This document shows, piece by piece, positions 59,575-64,000 of a DNA stretch of 64,000 bases. Both the position numbers and the translations under genes were made by a program. The DNA comes from an uncultured Bacillaceae bacterium (GTDB lineage Bacteria; Bacillota; Bacilli; Bacillales; Alkalibacillaceae), in NCBI GenBank assembly GCA_937983065.1, contig CALKAL010000049.1, forward strand, positions 17,953-81,952, given 5' to 3'. The notes under the pieces are model-generated. The model was not told the DNA's origin. It was given only the letters and a program-made list of their open reading frames with translations, and searched no databases. The stretch's first letter is position 1, and each line of letters opens with the position of its first letter.

Positions 59575-59653
59575 AGTTAACTACAATAAAAATAATACCG
59601 ACAATTATAAATAAAACCGCAACTACGATTAATACTTTAGCTAACGTTTCCAT
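59573..59653 (-). CDS. 26-residue membrane peptide
   Basis: Short ORF that starts ATG 59653 seven bases behind GAAGGGG and reads METLAKVLIVVAVLF, then a hydrophobic IIVGIIFIVV stretch and a final Asn. It is one predicted membrane helix (about 6-25). A clean ribosome site, its own terminator and its place behind mutS2 suggest translation. No family recognised. In B. subtilis yshE occupies this place but is much longer. Confidence 0.6.
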   Translation of the reverse strand: METLAKVLIVVAVLFIIVGIIFIVVN

Positions 59654-59703
59654 CGTTATTCCCCTTCTAAATATAGATTATGTCAAAAGCCTTATAAATA
59701 GAC

Positions 59704-62058
59704 TTACTTTAAATGTAAAATTGTTACCCCTGTTCCGCCTTGATTAGCATGGGCGAACTCAAAGCTTTTCACGGAAGAATAATTTTTCACAAATTGCTGG
59801 ACACCTTTCATTAATGCACCCGTCCCTTTACCGTGAATAATCGAAACTTTATCATATCCAGCTAAAACCGCTTCATCAATATATTTTTCAAGTCGGTGAA
59901 TCGCCTCTTCATATCGCTCCCCACGAAGATCGAGTTCAATTGGAACGTAGCTGCTTTTTCCTTTCACCGTCGTTACTGGCTTTGTTAACTTTTCTTTCGG
60001 TCGTTTAATAAGCTGTAAATCGTTCGCCTGTACCTTCATCTTTAGTATACCTAATTGCACTTCATATTCATCATCGTTCAACTTCGTAACGATGTGACCT
60101 TTTTGGTTAAAGGAATGAACATGCACTTCATCTCCAGGTATTAATTGCTCAGAACTTTCTCGTTTTTTGCTTCTTTCATTTTCATCTTTATCTGTCAACT
60201 TTTCTTTCTGTAGCTCAAGCTTCTTTCTCACATCAATTAAACGATGCTCTTTAATCACCGCTTCATCTTTCATCTCTCTAATTTCTTCTATAATTTTGGC
60301 GGCTTCTACTTCCGCCTTTTCAATAACTTTTCTAGCCTTATCTTTAGCGTTAGCAAGTAATGTTTCTTTCTCATTTAAATATTGGTTAAATTCATTTTTT
60401 AATGATTGTAAAAGACTTTCCGACTGTTCTAAAATATGACTCGCTTCCTCATAGGCTTGTTCCTGTTTTATACGGGATTCATCTAATGATGCAATCATCC
60501 CTTCAACCGACCGTGTCTCTTCATCAACAAAGGATTTCGCATGATTAATAATTTGTTCATTTAATCCGAGCCGCTTTGAAATATCAAAGGCATTACTTCG
60601 GCCAGGAACTCCTAATAGTAGTCGGTAAGTTGGCTTTAACGTTTCGACATCGAATTCCACTGAAGCATTCGTGACATGTTCATTATTGTAACCGTATGCC
60701 TTCAATTCTGGATAATGGGTCGTTGCGATGACGCGTGCCTTCTTTTCCACGACGAAATCTAATATAGCCATTGCCAAGCTAGCCCCTTCTTGTGGGTCCG
60801 TTCCTGCACCTAATTCGTCAAATAAAACGAGGGTGTTTGCGTTTACTTTTTCTAAAATTGACACGATATTAATCATATGTGATGAAAATGTACTTAAGTT
60901 TTGTTCAATCGACTGTTCATCACCGATATCCGCAAACACGTAATCAAAAACAGCGAGCTCACAACCATCTTGAGTCGGTACTTGTAAGCCAGATTGAGCC
61001 ATTAATGTAAGGAGTCCGACCATTTTTAAAGTGACAGTTTTCCCACCTGTATTCGGGCCTGTAATGACGATGGCAGTAAAGTCTTTACCTATTTCGATAT
61101 CGTTTTTAACGACCTCTTCCTCATCAATAAGCGGATGTCTAGCGTCTTTTAATTTAATGAAGCCTGCATCATTCATCTTTGGCTTCGCTGCCTTCATCTT
61201 GTGGGCAAATTTCCCTTTTGCGATAATAAAGTCAACTTGTTGAATGATGTTAATATTTTCTTCTAAATAGTCATGATCTAAACGAATAAGTTCCGAAAGC
61301 TCTTGTAAAATTTTCTCGATTTCTTTTTGTTCGTCCACTTTCGCTTCTTGTAATTTATTATTAAGTTCAACAACAGCTTGCGGTTCAATAAACAATGTTT
61401 GACCAGATGACGATTGGTCATGAACGATTCCACCGAAAGTTTGTCGGTGTTCATGCTTAACGGGCAAAACGTATCGTTCATTTCGAATCGTCACAATCGG
61501 ACTAGACAACATACTACTTTTCGCCCGAGTATATTGTTCAAGCTTTTCCCTCACTGAATTTTCGTAGGAGCGAATTTTGCTTCGAATCGATCTTAGCTTC
61601 GGGGATGCTTGATCCAGCACTTCCCCTTGCTCGTCGATACATCGTTTAATCGCTTGCTCTAACTGTTTCAATGAATGAATGTCTTCGGCGTATTGTTCTA
61701 ATATCGGGACAGATACATCGTCTAATTCATTCATAAACGTTTTAAATTGTCGTGTGCCATAAATCGTTTGTGCAACCTCTAAAAGCTCATTCGCTAATAA
61801 AGAACCACCGATTTTTGCCCGGTGAATATGAGGTTTAATATTTGTAATCCCACCTAAAGGGACATGTCCTTTTAGTCTTAATAATGTGACAGCTTCATCC
61901 GTCTCTTCTTGCCAATGAATAACCTCATCCAAATGAACCGATGGAGTTAGTTCATTAATTTTTTCTTTACCGAGACTCGTTTCAGCATGCTTCAATAACA
62001 TCTCAATGATTTTGTCAAATTCGAGCTGTTTTAAAATTTTATTATCCAAAGGAATCAC
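59704..62058 (-). CDS. mutS2: Endonuclease MutS2
   Basis: MutS paralogue without mismatch domain I; in bacilli it acts in recombination and in ribosome rescue. 784 residues: ATPase with Walker A GPNTGGKTVTLK (about 332-343), Walker B TLVLFDELGAGTDP, a long coiled coil (about 515-640) and a C-terminal Smr nuclease domain (about 710-784, LDLRGERYEEA and IIHGKGTGALMKGV). Overlaps polX by 4 bases. Confidence 0.96.
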   Translation of the reverse strand: MIPLDNKILKQLEFDKIIEMLLKHAETSLGKEKINELTPSVHLDEVIHWQEETDEAVTLLRLKGHVPLGGITNIKPHIHRAKIGGSLLANELLEVAQTIYGTRQFKTFMNELDDVSVPILEQYAEDIHSLKQLEQAIKRCIDEQGEVLDQASPKLRSIRSKIRSYENSVREKLEQYTRAKSSMLSSPIVTIRNERYVLPVKHEHRQTFGGIVHDQSSSGQTLFIEPQAVVELNNKLQEAKVDEQKEIEKILQELSELIRLDHDYLEENINIIQQVDFIIAKGKFAHKMKAAKPKMNDAGFIKLKDARHPLIDEEEVVKNDIEIGKDFTAIVITGPNTGGKTVTLKMVGLLTLMAQSGLQVPTQDGCELAVFDYVFADIGDEQSIEQNLSTFSSHMINIVSILEKVNANTLVLFDELGAGTDPQEGASLAMAILDFVVEKKARVIATTHYPELKAYGYNNEHVTNASVEFDVETLKPTYRLLLGVPGRSNAFDISKRLGLNEQIINHAKSFVDEETRSVEGMIASLDESRIKQEQAYEEASHILEQSESLLQSLKNEFNQYLNEKETLLANAKDKARKVIEKAEVEAAKIIEEIREMKDEAVIKEHRLIDVRKKLELQKEKLTDKDENERSKKRESSEQLIPGDEVHVHSFNQKGHIVTKLNDDEYEVQLGILKMKVQANDLQLIKRPKEKLTKPVTTVKGKSSYVPIELDLRGERYEEAIHRLEKYIDEAVLAGYDKVSIIHGKGTGALMKGVQQFVKNYSSVKSFEFAHANQGGTGVTILHLK

Positions 62059-63764
62059 CTTTTTTCATTTAAAAAGTGGTGTAATTGTTCAAGCGACCAT
62101 GTGTTAACAACGGTATCTTTTATAATCCAACCTTTTTTTGCTGCCTTTACGCCTATTTCCATATCATCTAACATTGAAAAACTATGGGCATCCGTGTTGA
62201 TCGCAATTTTTACTCCCTTTTCCTGGGCGACGTTTAACCATTCCCATTCTAAATCTAAACGATTCGGATTAGCATTTAACTCTATGATCGTATTCGTTTC
62301 TTGAGCCCATTCAATGAACTGTTCAATATTCACTTTATATCCTGGACGTTCACCAATTAACCGCCCTGTTGGATGAGCAATCATATCTACGTATGGATTG
62401 GCCATCGCTTCCTTCAATCGATGCATTATTTTATCTTCAGATTGATTAAAGCTTGAATGAATCGATGCAATCACAAAGTCCAACTCTTGCAACACATCAT
62501 TAGAAAAATCTAACTGGCCATCTGGCAAAATATCCATTTCAATGCCTGATAATATCGTTATGTTTGGATATTTTTCGTTTAATTGCTTAATAACCTCACG
62601 TTGTTTTTTTAGGCGTTCTTCATTTAAACCATTTGCCACTTGTAAAAATTTCGAATGATCCGTGATCGCGATATACTCATAGCCTTTCTCAATAGAACGT
62701 TGAACCATTTCCTCGATTGACTGGGCACCATCACTCCAAGTCGAGTGCATATGAAGATCGCCACGAATATGCTTTTCCTCAATAAGCTCGGGCATTTCCT
62801 TAATCGTAAGTTCTTCACCTGTTTCCCTTAATTCAGGAGCGATATACGGTAAATTTAAAAAATGAAAAATTTCTTTTTCCGTTTCAAATGTTAAAACTTC
62901 TTTCGTTTCGTGATGCTCAAAGCCATATTCGCTTAATTTATACCCTTTTTGCTTTGCGAGACGTCGCATTTCCACATTATGCTCCATCGACCCTGTAAAA
63001 TGGTGTAAAGCTTGAGCAAACTCTTCTGGACGAACGATGCGAAAATCTACAGACATTTCCCAGCCGAAATCGACAATGATCGTTACTTTCGTTAACCCTT
63101 TTGAGACGATTTCTTTCACGATTGGAAGGTGAATCAACTCATCTCTCACTTTTTCTGCTTGCTCTGAAGAAATAATAAAATCTAAATCTTTAACTGTTTC
63201 TTTCAATCGCCTCATACTTCCAGCTACAGAAAAATCAGTCATTCCATCGATTTGTTTTAAATGGTTTTCAATAATATGTTTTACGTTAATCGCATAAGAG
63301 ATCGGTAAACGTTCGGGGCGTGTATGAAAATCCTCCAATGCTTTCAACAAATTTTCCACGGTTTTTTTACCAAAGCCTTGCAGTTTTTCTACTTCGCCAT
63401 TCATTAATGCCTCTTTTAATGTTTGTTCATCAACAATATTCAAATCATGATAGAGGCGAGATAATTTTTTACCACCTAAACCTGGTAGTTTTAATAACGG
63501 GATTAAACCTGTTGGAATCTCTTCGTACAGATCGTTTAATGTTTCCGTTTCACCTTTTTCAATAAATTCTAAAATGAGTGCTTCTGTCCCTTTTCCAATA
63601 CCTTTAATCGTAGAAAATTGTTCAATTTCATTTAATGATCGTTCGTCTCGTTCTAATGCAGCGGCTGCTTTTCGATAGGCGGATATTCTAAACACATTTT
63701 CCCCTTTTAATTCTAAATACGTCGCTATCGTCTCTAAATGTTGAATGACCATTTTCTTATTCAT
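62055..63764 (-). CDS. polX: Family X DNA polymerase with PHP domain
   Basis: Repair polymerase with 3'-5' exonuclease activity. 569 residues: helix-hairpin-helix domain (about 45-130), nucleotidyltransferase Asp residues in KDLDFIIS and MSVDFRIV, and a C-terminal PHP domain (about 330-569, RGDLHMHSTWSDG, ITDHSKF, INTDAH). Start taken as ATG 63764 behind AAGGTG; an ATG 6 codons upstream has no ribosome site. Same polX-mutS2 order as in B. subtilis. Confidence 0.96.
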   Translation of the reverse strand: MNKKMVIQHLETIATYLELKGENVFRISAYRKAAAALERDERSLNEIEQFSTIKGIGKGTEALILEFIEKGETETLNDLYEEIPTGLIPLLKLPGLGGKKLSRLYHDLNIVDEQTLKEALMNGEVEKLQGFGKKTVENLLKALEDFHTRPERLPISYAINVKHIIENHLKQIDGMTDFSVAGSMRRLKETVKDLDFIISSEQAEKVRDELIHLPIVKEIVSKGLTKVTIIVDFGWEMSVDFRIVRPEEFAQALHHFTGSMEHNVEMRRLAKQKGYKLSEYGFEHHETKEVLTFETEKEIFHFLNLPYIAPELRETGEELTIKEMPELIEEKHIRGDLHMHSTWSDGAQSIEEMVQRSIEKGYEYIAITDHSKFLQVANGLNEERLKKQREVIKQLNEKYPNITILSGIEMDILPDGQLDFSNDVLQELDFVIASIHSSFNQSEDKIMHRLKEAMANPYVDMIAHPTGRLIGERPGYKVNIEQFIEWAQETNTIIELNANPNRLDLEWEWLNVAQEKGVKIAINTDAHSFSMLDDMEIGVKAAKKGWIIKDTVVNTWSLEQLHHFLNEKR

Positions 63765-63802
63765 CTTTATCACCTTAAACATATTTTAATCAAACAAAAG
63801 AG

Positions 63803-64000
63803 AAGCTGGGACAAAAGAATTTTTGAATACGTGAAATACGAACGTAATTTGAGGATATACTCGCTCTGGAAATATACTTCGCTTTCCGCGGGGAGCTGGT
63901 GAGCCTCCTCGTGCTAAAGCACTGTGGGGTCTCACCTAGGCTCTTCTTCCCGCAGGAGTCTACGTATATTTCCAGAGCTTAGTTTACTCTACGTTCGGTA
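63803..64000. repeat. Long palindromic intergenic repeat, cut by window edge
   Basis: Starts AGCTGGGACAAAAG at 63803. Nested inverted repeats: GAACGTA (63840-63846) / TACGTTC (63990-63996), GCTCTGGAAATATAC (63863-63877) / GTATATTTCCAGAGC (63964-63978), and an inner GGTGAG/CTCACC with GTGCT-AA-AGCAC tip. The GC-rich middle (CTTTCCGCGGGG) resembles an intergenic repeat common in Bacillaceae. Its left end resembles the element at 5227-5330. The right end is outside the window. Confidence 0.8.

Overview
The window is a low-GC chromosomal segment of an endospore-forming Firmicute of the family Bacillaceae. This rests on the sporulation genes (coxA, safA, spo0B, spoIVFA/FB, spoIIB, spoVID, gerE), on Bacillus-like gene order along almost the whole window, and on Firmicute regulatory RNAs (a T-box ahead of valS and an L21 leader ahead of rplU). 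The species cannot be fixed from sequence reading alone. Almost all genes lie on the minus strand, so the order below by increasing coordinate is the reverse of transcription.

Region 1-20 kb: tgt (cut by the window edge), queA, a DUF2905 protein, ruvB, ruvA and yebC (tRNA modification, Holliday junction processing, YebC-type factor). Then an SDR reductase, coxA, an ammonia-type nadE and safA, followed by obg-spo0B, rpmA-prp-rplU, spoIVFB-spoIVFA, minD-minC and mreD-mreC-mreB. The radC gene lies upstream of mreB and is split, exactly after the Gly codon of its HNHPSG motif, by a group II intron (16826-18679). The intron keeps a domain V and two 6-bp exon-binding pairings, but the protein it encodes has lost every recognisable reverse-transcriptase active-site motif and keeps only a maturase-like C-terminus. 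This is the most unusual thing in the window. spoIIB follows.

Region 20-41 kb: a membrane GAF-GGDEF diguanylate cyclase, folC, valS under T-box control, spoVID, the haem operon hemA-hemC-hemD-hemB-hemL with a PerR-like box far upstream of hemA and no hemX, then ysxC, lonA, clpX, tig and a TPR protein (YsoA-like). lonB is absent between clpX and lonA.

Region 41-45 kb is the accessory stretch: a plus-strand pair (DUF898 membrane protein and DUF4352 lipoprotein), an 86-nt nested hairpin element, a decayed SDR pseudogene, a small membrane protein, tRNA-Arg(TCT) and tRNA-Gly(TCC). Next to tRNA-Gly is a partial second copy of its 5' end, with a palindromic insert between the two.

Region 45-64 kb: rdgB-rph, racE with a MarR regulator, gerE (with a SigK-type promoter), a thioesterase, sdhCAB, uvrC, trxA, and a fatty-acid degradation cluster lcfA-fadR-fadB-etfB-etfA with a full FadR palindrome ahead of fadR. 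A 26-codon membrane peptide, mutS2 and polX follow. The window ends inside an intergenic repeat related to a shorter copy at 5.2 kb.

Compared from memory with Bacillus subtilis, several genes expected at these places are missing: bofC, maf, comC, hemX, lonB and gerM. They may lie elsewhere in the genome.
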